Below are positions 1 to 12,110 of a DNA stretch of 64,000 nucleotides, piece by piece. Below the pieces are notes generated by a model. The model did no database searches and was not told the origin of the DNA. It saw only the letters and a program-made list of their open reading frames with translations. Position numbers and translations under genes: made by a program. Within the stretch, counting starts at the first letter, position 1, and the number at the start of each line of letters is the position of its first letter. The DNA comes from Laguncularia racemosa (taxonomy: Eukaryota > Streptophyta > Magnoliopsida > Myrtales > Combretaceae): positions 62,001-126,000 of the forward strand of contig JBBMOL010000138.1 in NCBI GenBank assembly GCA_037954665.1, read 5' to 3'.

Positions 1-1447
1 CACAGTAATTGATCGTATAGGGTAATTTCAGCTAACAATAAGTGGTCTACATTATCAACCACTTGTACCCAAGAAAAGAGTTAAGGGGGTACTCACCTGA
101 AACAATATATGCCAATCGAAATAGTCGCACCAGCTAAATTCCTTTGTCCTCCTCACTCAACAAAAATATCTAAATCATCAGTATATCAATCAATGTTACT
201 CCATTTACTCTACTAAACACTAAATTGCTAATTTAGTATTCCAAACCCCTACATTCCATCCTAACCTCATATAATCTACCATTTTCCTACAATGTCTAAT
301 TTATATACATATGGGTAAATTACACTCTATTATATATTAATGTAATTAAATTTCAATTTTGCATCGATCGCTCCCGTTTTTGTTTCGTAACTAACCTAAG
401 CTTCTTAACATCATATTATACTTTAATGAACCTCGACTAAACATCAAACTCAACTAATCAAATAAAATTCCCTAATTTTGCTAAGGATTTAATTCAGCCA
501 GAATAGGGTAATTGGCTTAAAAGATTCACTAAAAGTAGAAAATGACTCCAATTTGAACAATTATTGATTTGGTGATCTACTACATCATATAAGGATCTTA
601 TATACTAAACATTACATAAAAAATACATCATTTTCCCTATTCATTTTCCAATTTAATTTCCAACTAGAACGGAACATTTCTTAAAGACCACATATTTTTT
701 AATCAAATTTCATCAAAATAGAATTACCACATTAATATAAATACAAAATTATGCTAGAATACCAAAAATCATAATTTTTCATCGAAATTTGATATTTTTA
801 ACAAAAATTGGAAGTTTCGGGCGTTACTGAGGACTGCTTTGTTAACCAGCCTCCAACCACCAACGTCTGCCACCACTATGTCGGGTAAAATCCTCCCCTA
901 CCCAAAACCTTAACCCTAACTTAGCCTAGCAGCAACTTCACCCTAACCCTTTCGACCAAACAGACCAAATCCTCCCCTATGTAATTATGATTTTTCTTCA
1001 ATTTCTTCAAATTCTTATTACATCTTACTTCAATCTTGTTCTTCTTCCTCTCCTGATAATTGCATGTTGAAAATTTCAATTGCAATTTTCCCAGAAAATT
1101 CGAATGAAATGGAGAGAGTTTTGGTTTCTTTTTTTTTTAATTTTTTTTTAATGATTTTGGTTTCCTCTCTCTCTCTATCTTATATGTCCATATATATATA
1201 ATATTTACGAGTTTAGGTTTGTTTAAGTTGTGTTCTGTACAGTTTTTCCTTTTTTTTGTTTTTCTTTTTTTTTCCTAGCTATATATAAAATATAATATAA
1301 TATAATGTGTACATTTTTACATGTATATATATATATATATATGTATGTTTATATATATTCCATATATGTATATATATATATGCCCATATAATTCACATTT
1401 TTTTTTAAATTTAGCATATAACATATATATATATCCATTCATTTTAC

Positions 1448-1484
<37 letters not shown>

Positions 1485-1526
1485 TATTTTAATTTTAACA
1501 TTATTGCTTAAGCCTAGGTCCTCACA
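1..1526. repeat. Partial long LTR (same family as solo LTR at 47517-50473)
   Basis: The window begins inside a long terminal repeat. Positions 1-1526 align along their whole length with about 48968-50473, including the AT-rich and dinucleotide-rich tail and the shared terminus GGTCCTCACA. The terminal CA is at 1525-1526. The missing left part would be about 1.45 kb by comparison with the complete copy. Whether it belongs to a solo LTR or a full element cannot be seen. The orientation of the parent element is not established, since TG...CA ends read the same on both strands. No reading frame here is credible; the frame over the TA/CA repeats is low-complexity. Confidence 0.85.
1320..1480. repeat. 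TA and CA microsatellites
   Basis: Alternating TA runs near 1325-1380 are followed by an uninterrupted CA run at about 1451-1479. They lie inside the LTR copy at 1-1526. The related copy has TA and TTA runs at the same place, so the stretch is prone to length change. Confidence 0.9.
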
Positions 1527-1779
1527 CTATGAGTGTGAGGTAGGTTAGGGACTTAGGTTCATTTACTTTTTCTTTTTAATTTCTTATTTATTTATTTATT
1601 TATTACTTTCTTTGTGAAAGTAGGCTAACCTAGCTTGTAATGGCTTGACACGGTTTAACCTACGAGCTAAATGGGTCAAGTTCGTTTAGCCTGATTTTTA
1701 AACAAGTTGAAGAACTCAACCTTAAGCCACTTTTAATTGGTCATCTCACAAGCCTTGACCCACTTATATACCTCTACTA

Positions 1780-2211
1780 GTCAGTAGGAGAGAGATTCTC
1801 CTGGGCAAGAATTTTCATTTGTAGTGTCCTTTGCTTATAACCGATCATTGGAGGAGATACTAACACCTAATGCTCTAAGGCCTACTAACTAAAAAGTAGG
1901 TTTATTACTGACCAATTCGTAAGGTTAAAACCTTAAATCCCCTATTTTACCTCCTCTACTTCAATCAATGGGGGCTACCATTCCCTACCATTCAAATGGT
2001 AGCCTCTTTATACATACAAGTAGTATCAAAACTAGCTTAAATTCAACACAAATTGTAAGTTTGTTCTTTAATGTTTTTGCAATTTGGGTACAATTGGTCC
2101 ATTTTGTGCACAATTAATACTTTTCACTTAAAATTGATCACAATTAATCATAATTTATGCACAAGTGCAAATTTTAAATTAGGTAAAATTGTGAAATTTT
2201 ACATGTTATCA
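1780..2211 (-). repeat. Probable 3' LTR of element E
   Basis: This segment matches 20318-20718 in the same orientation with scattered differences and small indels. Both contain the same order of blocks, for example CTTAAATCCC, TGGTCCATTTTGTGCA and the terminus ACATGTTATCA. The right boundary at 2211 is sharp. The left boundary near 1780 is only where similarity fades. The 250 bases between 1527 and 1779 match nothing else in the window and hold no gene. Confidence 0.55.
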
Positions 2212-4288
2212 CCACCCCTAACTCATGAAAGTTTACAAAAGTGAATTAATGTTCAAAATCTTGGAGGATAAGCATCACCCCTTTTACACACTCAAAACTT
2301 TATTATAGAAAGAGTATATCATGCCATGAAAGTCTAACTTTGCATTCATTTCCCAAACAGAACATTGGTGAAGTGACACTTCATTTTATTTCCTTTGTGT
2401 AATCAATCAAATGCTCAAAATTGAATAACGATACAATTAGTTTACTAATCTATGCTTGGAAAAATTAAAAGTCTTATATAAGCCAAGTTTAGAAGGTTTG
2501 AAATCAAGTGAAATATCTTGAACTAAGAAAGATTTTGATGTGCCTTAATTCCAAAGCACAAATACATAATGCAATTGATGATTCAACTACACAATGAATA
2601 CTTAAAATGGCGTGAAATCCTTAATTGTGATGAACCTAGCTTTGATGTTAAACAAGATGGAAGAAGAACAAATATTGATTTGTAATAAGTATATATCAAG
2701 GATAACACAACAAGGAGCTAATTTCGAATCAATTAGGGCGTGAACCCTAAATTGAAATTGGAACCTAATTGACATGAAACAAGAGATAGATAAAAGGATC
2801 TAATTTCTTACTAGATGTTACACACTAGTTTGGAATTAGGTTTGATTTTAATGTTGTTGATATGACACAACACAATCAAAATCCACTTGCCACAAATTCT
2901 AGGAGAATTTAATAAAAGTAAAGGGTGGGGGGGGGGGGGGGGAGGGGGGGTGACGGCAACAAAGGTGTCACAAATTTATGTTTCAAAAAGCACCATTATA
3001 AACCCTAGTTAGCAAGTATTTATACTTGCTCCTATTAGGGTAAAAACCACATGAAAATTACAAATAAGCCACTTAGGTGACCAGTTCTAAACAACACATT
3101 ACAAGTAAATCAAAAGTCCCAAAAATGAGTAAAAGCGACTAGTTCAATAATAAAATACAAGTACAAAAAATGATCTTCAAATGGCCGGTTCTTCGATTCA
3201 AGCGAATAATTTGTTGGTCCAGTTCATCTTCGATTTATGTCGGTCCATGAATAACCCACAAGCTGAGTTTTAGTGAGTTTGTCCATTGCCTTGTAAAACC
3301 CAACAAGTATGCTTGCTGGAATACATAATAAATAAGTAATAGAAAAGAAGTTAGTATATAAATATTTCCGAGGTCGGTTTGTTCAAAGAAGACTCTCATC
3401 GCCAAATTTTGCAATCCTTTAACTCTTACCCTAGTGATAGGTCTTGTAGGATTTTGATTCCTATAAGAGTTGCAAACACTTAAGTAGTTGACTCATGTGT
3501 ATACCCTCCTCTTCAAGTCCTTATGTTTGTCAATGCAAAGTGACTCTATTCGGTTTACCAAAAATTTTCCTTTTTTCTCCAATTTGTTTGATTTTTTGCT
3601 TTAGCTTTCACCCATACATCCCAAACTTTTTGTTTAAGAGAGCTCTTTATTCCTCACCTTTTTCATAGCATAGTCACTAGGGGCTTATACACCTATCTAG
3701 GTAACCATCATTCAAGGAAATGTGTGTCGCATTTATTAGGCACCCTAAGTTTCCATCTATACTCTCTTTTTGTTTTGTGTTTATTTTTGTTTGGGATTAC
3801 CCCTAACTTAGTTGTTTCTCATTCCTTTTTAGTCGAGATAACTTTCAAGCACAAGCCAACCTAGCTAGAGTTCACTAAACACTATCAAACTATTATGACT
3901 TTCTAAGGAATAACATACATAAGAATCAATTGTCCAAAAAGTCCACATCTAATTCCTAACCAAGATATTGCCTTAATCTCAAATCTTGAAACTGAACATA
4001 AATGAAGCATAACTAAACAAAGCATGGATTTAATAAATTAACTACAAAGAATGGAAAAATGGTCATAACATGATCAAAAAGGAAATTTCTTTCAAAATCA
4101 TTAAGTATAAGCCACTTCATTTCAGTTAAATGATGCAAATTTCATAAAATATGATATAATTTTCACAAAAGTGAATTTAGATGTGTAAAAGAAAATGGAA
4201 TCAACTTTAGAAATTGAAAAAGATTTATGGGTGTTAAAAGGGGATTTTAGAAAAATAGACCTTGCAAGCATGCATCACGTATCATATT
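2212..4288. other. Noncoding 3' part of element E
   Basis: This AT-rich stretch lies between the probable 3' LTR of E and solo LTR F. I see no protein-coding signal on either strand. It holds a long G tract at 2927-2950. Its right edge appears to rejoin 10775 once F and one TSD copy are removed, so it is probably untranslated sequence of E downstream of the protease. Confidence 0.45.
2927..2950 (+). repeat. Poly-G tract
   Basis: Sixteen consecutive G residues (2927-2942) are followed by A and seven more G. This is extreme in such AT-rich DNA and could form a G-quadruplex on the plus strand. Its length may be unreliable in sequencing. Confidence 0.9.
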
Positions 4289-5381
4289 TGTCGAGCCTAA
4301 TTTTAAATTTTTCCTTAATTTAACCTATATTAAGTTCAGCTCACTTAATATGATTTAGTCGATAGTAAAATTAAGGAAAAACTATATTTTTATTATTTTA
4401 AGAAAAATTGAAGTCGCAACTAACCTAAATTGGAAATAAAATGAGTTAAGGTTAATTAGATGGATTAATCTTAACTAGCTATTAATTTACAAATATTTCT
4501 AAAAAAATTAGAAAAAAATATTAACTAGAAAATTTGGAATTGGAGGCTATTCTATTAAAACCTAAATGGTTACCATTTATTATTTTTGAAGAAAAATGAA
4601 TTAAGAGCTTCATATGACTTCCCTTCATATCATATGCAAGACATAATATTTCCATATAAATAAAGTACGAAGTAAATCAAAATAGCATGTAAACTTTTTA
4701 ATCCTTTTTTATTACGAATTTTCTATTTTTATTTAAAAAAGAAATAAAAGAGAATAATTTTTTTGTATTTTTTTATTAAAAATTGAAATTTGAAGAGAAT
4801 AAAATATTTTACAATTTTATGTGGTTGTTCCTAATGGTGCCAACGTACCCGCTAATCAAGATCAAACCAATGTTGTTCCATTTTCATAAAACTTTAGTAG
4901 ATTGGTTAATTTTAATTGTGAAAATGGGCTAAGTTTATGTTTATTATTGAAGAAAAATTCTATAATTAAATTTATTTCCCAATTTTGAAAACAAAACTAA
5001 ATCCTCCTAATTTTGAAAACCTTAATTAAGGATTTTTATTTGCTGAAAACCATTTTTCTAGATGACAAAACATTTTTCAATTAATATTATTAAAAAAAAT
5101 GTCTAAAGAAAACCATGTCTAAAATAAACTAATCGAGAACCTAATTGACCCTCAACGACAGTTACACCGCAATACTGAAGGCCTACACAATGGTTCTCTC
5201 CTACTAAATCTTAAACAAATCGAATAATTGAATTAATCATAAAACTTACTAAATTGATTTTCCTAATTAATTTTCATAAATTCCTAATATATTTTATTTT
5301 ATTTCATTAACTAAACTTATGCTATGTCATTAATTAAATTCAATTTTTTTTAATGACTAAACCTATTCTTGCATTATAACT

Positions 5382-5640
5382 GAGAAATCCACTAAAATAA
5401 TATTAACTTTGAAAAATAATCACAAAATAGGGCACTTAGGAAATTTATTCCAAAAATAGCTCGGAACTCACCTTTAATTAAACCAAAATTGGCAAAACTA
5501 AAGGCGTAGACAATGTTCGTGCCTTCAATACAAATTATATTGAAGGCAAGGACCATGTTTGCACCTTTAAACTAGAGTTTTTACTAAAGGCATAGACCAT
5601 GTATGTGCCTTCAAGCAACTACTTTTGAGTATTTTTTTCC
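5382..5640 (+). repeat. Left terminal inverted repeat of the MULE
   Basis: The first 55-60 bases are nearly identical to the reverse complement of the sequence ending at 9389. The inner part carries repeated short blocks (5505-5620) resembling TGCCTTCAA and its complement TTGAAGGC, which recur at 9150-9230. Confidence 0.7.
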
Positions 5641-6779
5641 TACCAACATTTCCCACCATCTAATAATTTTATCTTTCCCCCACCATCTAATAATTTCATC
5701 TATTTATCATCTTACTCTTGCAAATAACCTATACCTACAAACCTACAAAAAATATTACAAAGTAATACTATAAACTTATATAGTATCACAACATGTGAAC
5801 TTCAATGCCTATACATAAAAGAAAATTATTACACCAACACTCAGTATTATAAATTCATATAAAGCTACACTTCCTCCATGTCTCTTTCTCCTTCCTCTAG
5901 CGCTCTTTCTCCTCTCTTACTTTAATTTTTATGCTGGTTTCGTAGATAGAAAAAGAAAAGCTTGTACATCTATGAGGAGTTTAAGAGTATTAACGGGAGA
6001 TCTTCCCAATTTTTTCAGCAAAAGAGTTTGATTAGGATATATTTCAGTACATTTTTTATAAAAAATTATTTTTTTCCTATTATGTTACTTTTTGTCAATC
6101 CATAAAACTTTAGTTGTAATTCTTCATAGCCTTCTGTTTTTATTTGAAAAGGCAATAATTATTGTTAGTTTGTAGTGTAATAGACATAATTTATGTAAAT
6201 ATTGTTGTACATAACATGTAAAGAAGAACGACATTATGCACACTAAAAATTTCATATTATTTATAAGTGTAAAATTTTGGTGTATCATTTAAATCATTTC
6301 TATTTTTTTATAATTAAATAATCATTAAAAAATCAATTTTAAAAAATATGTGTTAATGAAAATATTAATAGTAAATTTTATTATTTGAAAAAAAAATTAA
6401 GTATGAATTTAATAGTTTGAAATTTTTTCAATTTTCAAATTTTAGTATTTTTCAACAAAATTATGAATTTTTTTATTTCAAAAACAAAATTAAGAAAATT
6501 TTCAATTTATTAAAAAGTTTTTTTATAAACTATTATTTCTTTTGTTATTATGTAAACTTGAAAATTTTTTTATGAAATTTTTTTAAATTAAAAAAGTAAA
6601 TTTTTTTCATGTGAAGAAATTTTTTTTTGAAAAAATAATTTTTTTCATTGTGCAAATTAGATGGAACCTAGGCACTTTGATTGATTCATTTTGACGTAGT
6701 AGGAAGGACATCATTCATAAGCCCTCTGGGATGAAGAGGTAATCCACAAGTAACTTATGAAATTGATCACTTTATGTTA

Positions 6780-8330
6780 CATTGACAATAGTACAACATT
6801 TCACTTCTTTGCTTTTAGGATCAATCATGGCTTGTCGTTTGATGCCACGAGTTATCACTTTAACGCGTAGAGAATATTATCCAAGTCGATCTACAAATGG
6901 AGCCATATCTGTAATTGGCGAGATTTTAAGGAGTGAGTCACCTGCCATTTATACAGTTAGATTAGCATATGATAATTGCCCCTAATTGAGTAGTGGAGGC
7001 TAGAAACGCACACATTTCACATGCAAACCGAGGAGTTCATTATCACCCTATAAAATGTTGAGGTTTAACTAGGTCTCCCAATCGATGGTCAAGTAGTGAC
7101 AAATAGTTCCCTAGATTGAATTGTGACATGTTAGAGATTGCTCAAGGTTTAGTAGTAAGGGGGCGCATTAGTATGATGTGGCTTTAGGATATGTACTAGG
7201 TCCTGCTAAACCTCATAGACAGAGAGCAAGTTATGCATCATATACATACATATATCTTGTAGTTGCTTGGCGGATTTATCTTTGCCAATAAATTTAGTTC
7301 CCTTGTACATAGTATATTTTTGTCGTTGCTAAAGCATTTCAATGTGATAAGGACGTATAGCTAAGGGTCCACATGTTTAGCTTGGTTGTATCACTAGTTT
7401 TATGTTACATCTGCCACATCAATGATACTCCTATAGGTTTGAACATGGGAAAGATTCCCACACATAATGCCTGTCAGCTAGCACGAACTTATTATAGAGG
7501 TTAGAGCTCTCTTGTCGCAAGCTGAAAGACGAACCTAGACACTCAATATCACCCAACCTATGTTTTTGCCGCTTATCAAGATGCTCTCGATAGGTAGGAT
7601 TATGAGCAGGTATTTCTTCAATTATTTTTCACTTTTTCATTTCATCATAGGCATCGTTAACCCTAAATCTAACTTATTGCCCTTTAGGTCCAATGGGACT
7701 CATACACAGGCAATTTGATTCACATTTTACTTTTGCAAACAAGTAGTTACATTTGGACTGCTCGGGTGCCACTCATATGTTTCTACATAGTTGAGTAACA
7801 TTTCCATGACCATGTTGCTAGGTAGTTTAGGGATTACCAATATATTCCATAAGATGTGAACACACAGCTAGAGCTCCATTAAATCGAGTTGCATGGGACG
7901 GTTGATACCGATTGGTCAAAACAACATGCATCGTACATTACCTTATGGGATGAGCATTTAGCCTAGTTGGTTTACATACAAGGACCTTGTGGGGGTGCAA
8001 TGGGGATACAAGATGTGGTATAGATCTATCAGTTGTAGATATATAGGATGTACAAGAGCAGTTCTTGAACATTTGATAAGTACAACATCAACACTAGTTG
8101 GGTGATTCATCGTGTATCTAAGGTGAATTCAATTTATGGTCTGTTGTAACATGTAGGCTGATAAATTACGATAAATTCACTTATCCTCAAATCATGTTAC
8201 GGTTGTTGCTCTAGCTGATCATGGTCTTGAGTTTATATATGATCATGGGAGGGTAACATTGTACCCGCAAGCTCACTAGGATCAAGGCGCGAAGGTTGAA
8301 GCAAAGGCATAACTTGCTAACATTTAGCAA
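6780..8330 (+). pseudogene. Plant mobile domain (MAIN-like) pseudogene
   Basis: Conceptual translation in shifting plus-strand frames recovers the signature of the plant mobile domain, found in MAIN (MAINTENANCE OF MERISTEMS) proteins and in transposon-borne relatives often labelled protein phosphatase 7 long-form homologs. At about 7330-7465 the frame reads HFNVIRTYS*GSTCLAWLY and later TWERFPHI. At about 7750-8010 it reads VWTARVPLICFYIVE-like sequence (YIWTARVPLICFYIVE), then HFHDHV, DYQYIP, GTVDTDWS and YITLWDEHL. Several in-frame stops sit where Trp or Gln is expected. An upstream start-like codon at 6827 opens 52 codons (MACRLMPR...). The gene is dead through many nonsense codons and frameshifts. 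It lies between the MULE ends and was probably carried by that element. MAIN proteins are nuclear; the role of transposon-borne copies is unknown. Confidence 0.65.
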
Positions 8331-9139
8331 CAATAACAGTCGATTTTTTCATACCATAGAACCATAGGACACAAACAACCCCAAAATTGAACTCAAGCGT
8401 AGGAGTATCTAGTATATGACCAATAGCTCTCACCGAGTGCCGATGAGATGGACAATAGCTCAACTCCAATGCCTAACACATATGTCACACTACATCATCA
8501 TTCTATTAGTATTCCTTTCCCTACATTAACTACTCCGTAGAAGAGACGCCCCAATAAGCAAATAATGTATCAAGGTAAGTCTTCACAACATGCTACAAAT
8601 TGAAGTCCAGTGCTTCCTCGTGACTTCGATGATGATCCCTAACACCATCTAATACAGGAGTTACAAGCTCCTCCTACTCCAGATGCAAGGCTGGCTAGAG
8701 TGCATACAAACACATTTTCATGGTTGACACGATAGTTTAGTAAGAGAAGGAATAATAGGGGATAGAATACTATTTTATCTTATTTGACATGTAAATCTTT
8801 CATTGATATTTGCGATTCATGCAAATTACTATTTGAAATTTATAAATTTATTAACATTGTTTAATAAATTATTTTTTTCCTATTTTTATATCTATGCTTT
8901 TACATTGTTTTTTAATAATTGTTTCTAAGATTTTTTTTTTTTTACAATTCTTTTCACAAAATTTATTTATGATTCTCTTTGTACATTTTTTTATAAATTT
9001 TTTTCCAATAATAAAATTTTTCAAATTAATTTTTTTTTGTTAAAAAAATTAAAAGTTCACATAGTAATAGCAAAAAAAGAAAATTCAAAAATTAAAAAAT
9101 TACAAATATTGATCTAAAATTTAATAAAAAAATTTGCAA
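8331..9139. other. Unassigned MULE interior
   Basis: Sequence downstream of the recognisable plant mobile domain. The first 430 bases may be the decayed C-terminal part of the same gene. The rest is very AT-rich with T and A runs. I see no further domain. Confidence 0.4.
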
Positions 9140-9389
9140 TTCTAAAGGTTCATCCTAAGTATGGGCCTTCGGTACAAATTTGTGCTGAAGGCATATCTTG
9201 GGTATGTGCCTTTAGTACAAATTTTACAAAAGGTACGGACCCGATCTACACCTTTAATTAGACAAATTTCACCCTAACTGAAGATGTGTTATAGGTTTGC
9301 ACTTTTACCACCTATTTTTTAAATAACATTTTCAGGTACCCTATTTTGTGATTATTTTTCAAAATTAACACTATTTTAGTGGATTTATC
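9140..9389 (-). repeat. Right terminal inverted repeat of the MULE
   Basis: Reverse complement partner of 5382-5640. The outer 55 bases match best; the inner GGCCTTCGG and GAAGGCATA blocks correspond to the inner blocks of the left repeat. Confidence 0.7.
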
Positions 9390-10774
9390 CAACTAAACTT
9401 ACTAAGCTTTCCTTATTAATTAAATTAAACTAAGATTATTATTCTAATTACTTAAATCTATATTATTAATTTAAAATCTACCCTAAATTTTTATTAGTCA
9501 TACTTATTTTATTATAATAGTTAGTATTCAATTTAGCTTTAAACACTAAAAGAAAACAAATTAATTAAATAAACTAATTAATCTAAATTGAAGGTTGGAT
9601 ACGAGTTGGATCGCAGGTTTGGTGCGGAAGGGAACGACGACTATGGCCTTCACTAGTGGTGCTCTAGTGGATGTTGGAAGTGGCTGAGGAGTGGTTCCCT
9701 TGGTTTTTGGCTATGGGGAGTCGATTAGCAATGTTGGTTTTTGCTAAAAACTAGCCTAGGTAGTGGTTTGTGGGGTGGTCAACAGCGGTGTTCCTTGGAG
9801 TTCTTCAACTTGTGCTTCTATAGTGTAATTGAACCAACAAAAGGGTATTTTCCTAATCTATGTGAACTAAGGATTCTAATGCAATCTAATTCTAAGCTTG
9901 ATATTGTGTTTGTGATGAGTATTTTTAGAGAGAAGGTGTGTCATGGGTCTTGATTATCCTAGAGAGAGAAGGTGGTGGTTTTGAAGTTGTAGAGTGCCTA
10001 TTGCATGATCCTAATCCTTTTTTTAATGCTTGGGATGCTTTGGTCTATTTATAGACACTTAAAATTAAACTCGATAAGCTTGAATCAAACCTCCAATTGA
10101 GACTCATTTTTAACTTCTTAATATTAGACCTATTCTAAAAAAAATTGATACAAATCTTCAGATTAATTTTTTTTTTTTTTTAACCAACAAATTCATATCA
10201 AATTTTAATGAAAATGGCTCCCATTTGATTAGATTTGGTAGCATCTCACGCATGTATATCTCTTTCATCATTCTTGACCTTGTTTGGAGGTTAAAGATGA
10301 TCTTAGCCAATAAAACACTGCATGTAGCAACCCATTCCAAGAAGAAGAAAAAAATTTCCAAATTATGCTGCATAGGGAAATCAAACTTGTGACCTTAGAT
10401 CCCCTTCTCCTTACAAGGCTTAGGCCCTAGTCAACTAAGTTAGGCTTTTTTCTTGATTTTTATTACCCGCAATTTTTATTTAACTTTGTAATACCGTTTG
10501 GGCCAATTATTGAATTGGACCTAGGCTTAATTTAATGGACCAAATTTATACCCTAAATTCTGAAAACATGTTTTTATTATTATTTATTTTCTAATTTATT
10601 TTATTTAGTTACTTTTCTATAATTTTACTTCTACTTAATTTTGTTATTTTTTTTCCTTTGTTCCCATTTTCATTTTATTTCTATTTTTGTTTTATTTTAT
10701 TAGTTCTTTATTTTTATTTTTATCCTATCCTCGTTTTTTTTTTATCCTAATAGGGCAAAAATAGGGTGTCTACA

Positions 10775-11541
10775 ATATCACTCTCACCTAAACACAAACT
10801 TGCACCACATCATTTCAATTTAATCCAACAAAAACCACATTTGGACTCTACAACTTCATATTCAAACTTTCTCACCCCCTAAATAAGGTCAGGATAATTA
10901 TTAATTTAACAAAAGCTCAAAACAAGATAATAGATGAGAAAGGTTGAAACTTTACTCCCTTAGAGCCTTGTATGCTTTACTTTTATATAATTCCTTAAAG
11001 GAATTCTTGTAAATGATCTTCTTGCTTAGCTTGTCTTTTCCTTCCTTTATTTATATACAAATGCAACTACATTGAACAAAAAGAAATATAAATAAGAAGG
11101 CCATTGCTTCTAAAGATAAACATAAATTAGACTAACCACAAAAGAAAGTGGGATTAGGTTACGTCCCAGTAAGCTAAGCACTTGTTTTTAAGCCATCGGC
11201 TTAGCTTTCATCACTTAGCTCATGGTGGTTTAAACTTAGTAGCCTCCTCTTCAGCCACTCTAACTTCCTTCTCTATCATCTCAATCCCCTTCTTCTAAAC
11301 TTCATCTCATCCTTCCTTAGATTCTTCCTCAAGTTCATCACTTGTGATCCCTGTTCCTTTCTCCTTAACCTTTCTTATGTTACTTCCTCTACTGAAGGCT
11401 CCTTACAAATCTTTAGAGGCCACCTGATTCCTTGCTTCCTTCCCACATTTCTTAGTTCATAGCCTCATTTGCTCTTCACCACATTGAATGATCATCTCTC
11501 TCCCTTTAGCATCAATGAGAGCTCTTACGGTAGCTAAGAAT
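10775..11541 (-). other. Element E sequence downstream of protease
   Basis: This lies between solo LTR F and the protease relic. On the minus strand the part nearest the protease (about 11200-11450) reads as a decayed acidic stretch rich in Glu, including a DELEEES-like run, as seen after the protease in related Gag-protease elements. The remainder is AT-rich and noncoding. Confidence 0.4.
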
Positions 11542-11850
11542 GAATGTCCTATGATTAATGGTTGTACACCATCCTCTATATCTATCACTATGAAATTAGT
11601 AAGCAAACTAAAATGGCTACTCTCACCATCACATTTGAAAGCACTTCTAAGGGTATCTTGGTGAACTTATTAGTAAAACGTATATAGAACCTAACTTTTT
11701 GCGATACTACCTCTAAACCTAGCTCTCTCATAACCTCAATGGACATCAAGTTATCGAATGCACCTAAATCTATGTAAACTCTAGGAAAACATCTCTCTTA
11801 AATAGTGCATGGGAGTGTAAATTGTACATGATCTTCTAATTTTGGAGGTA
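11542..11850 (-). pseudogene. Retropepsin relic of element E
   Basis: A continuous minus-strand frame reads through a retrotransposon aspartic protease. The segment around 11759-11770 encodes DLGA, followed by FDNLMSIEVMRELGLEVV and later IPLEV and HSFLATVRALIDAKG. The flap and the ...G.SFLAT.RALID pattern are typical of retropepsins of Athila-like elements. The active-site triplet is D-L-G rather than D-S-G or D-T-G, as often found in these plant elements (DLGA). It would cleave a Gag polyprotein inside virus-like particles. The frame is cut on its upstream side by element A at 11854-17279 (one TSD copy on each side), and the Gag relic resumes beyond it at 17280. Confidence 0.65.
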
Positions 11851-12110
11851 TGAACAAGTGATGAGATCCATGATGAGAGCCAAGCCGGAAGAAGAAATGT
11901 GGATCCTCTTGAAGTGTCGCCTGGACCGATCACAAGAAATCAAGCGAAACGATTCAAGGAAGCACTTAACGGGTTGATAAAGGATGTCCATGAAGCCGGA
12001 AAGGATTGGAGCAATCATGAAGTTGGAATGGATTGGAACAACCATGGGAAGACCCTTGGTCTTATACAAGTCACAACGGACACGGGTTGAAGAGGGCGTG
12101 TACTTTCAAA

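Larger units (their letters stand above)
5382..9389. mobile_element. Mutator-like element (MULE) carrying a plant-mobile-domain gene
   Basis: Long inverted ends define this unit. The left end from 5382 reads GAGAAATCCACTAAAATA and the complement of the right end, from 9389 inward, reads GATAAATCCACTAAAATA. About 50 of the first 54 bases after that start also match. Weaker inverted similarity, with GGC..A..CCAT..TGCCTTCA-type blocks, extends some 250 bp inward on both sides. Long imperfect terminal repeats enclosing a non-transposase gene are typical of MULEs, some of which are known to carry MAIN-like plant-mobile-domain genes. No MULE transposase is visible. A 9-11 bp TSD is not convincing (CATTATAACT against CAACTAAACT), so the superfamily is an inference. 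Confidence 0.6.
4289..10774. mobile_element. Solo LTR F, split by a Mutator-like element
   Basis: The unit begins TGTCGAGCCTAATTT at 4289 and ends GGGTGTCTACA at 10774, giving TG...CA termini. It is flanked by ATATT (4284-4288) and ATATC (10775-10779), a 5-bp TSD with one transition. Removing the Mutator-like insertion at 5382-9389 leaves about 2.5 kb, plausible for one LTR. A TATTTATA box at about 10046 fits a plus-strand promoter. No internal domains are present, so I read it as a solo LTR left by LTR-LTR recombination. The short frames inside (for example 9741-9953 and 10158-10373) are not convincing genes. Confidence 0.6.

Noticed and set aside
900..950. Telomere-like CCCTAA words
   Set aside because: Only a few isolated copies (AACCCTAAC and similar) embedded in LTR sequence, also present in the copy near 49860; not an interstitial telomeric array.
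1321..1548. 75-codon plus-strand frame over TA and CA repeats
   Set aside because: Low-complexity translation of microsatellites inside an LTR; no conserved motif.
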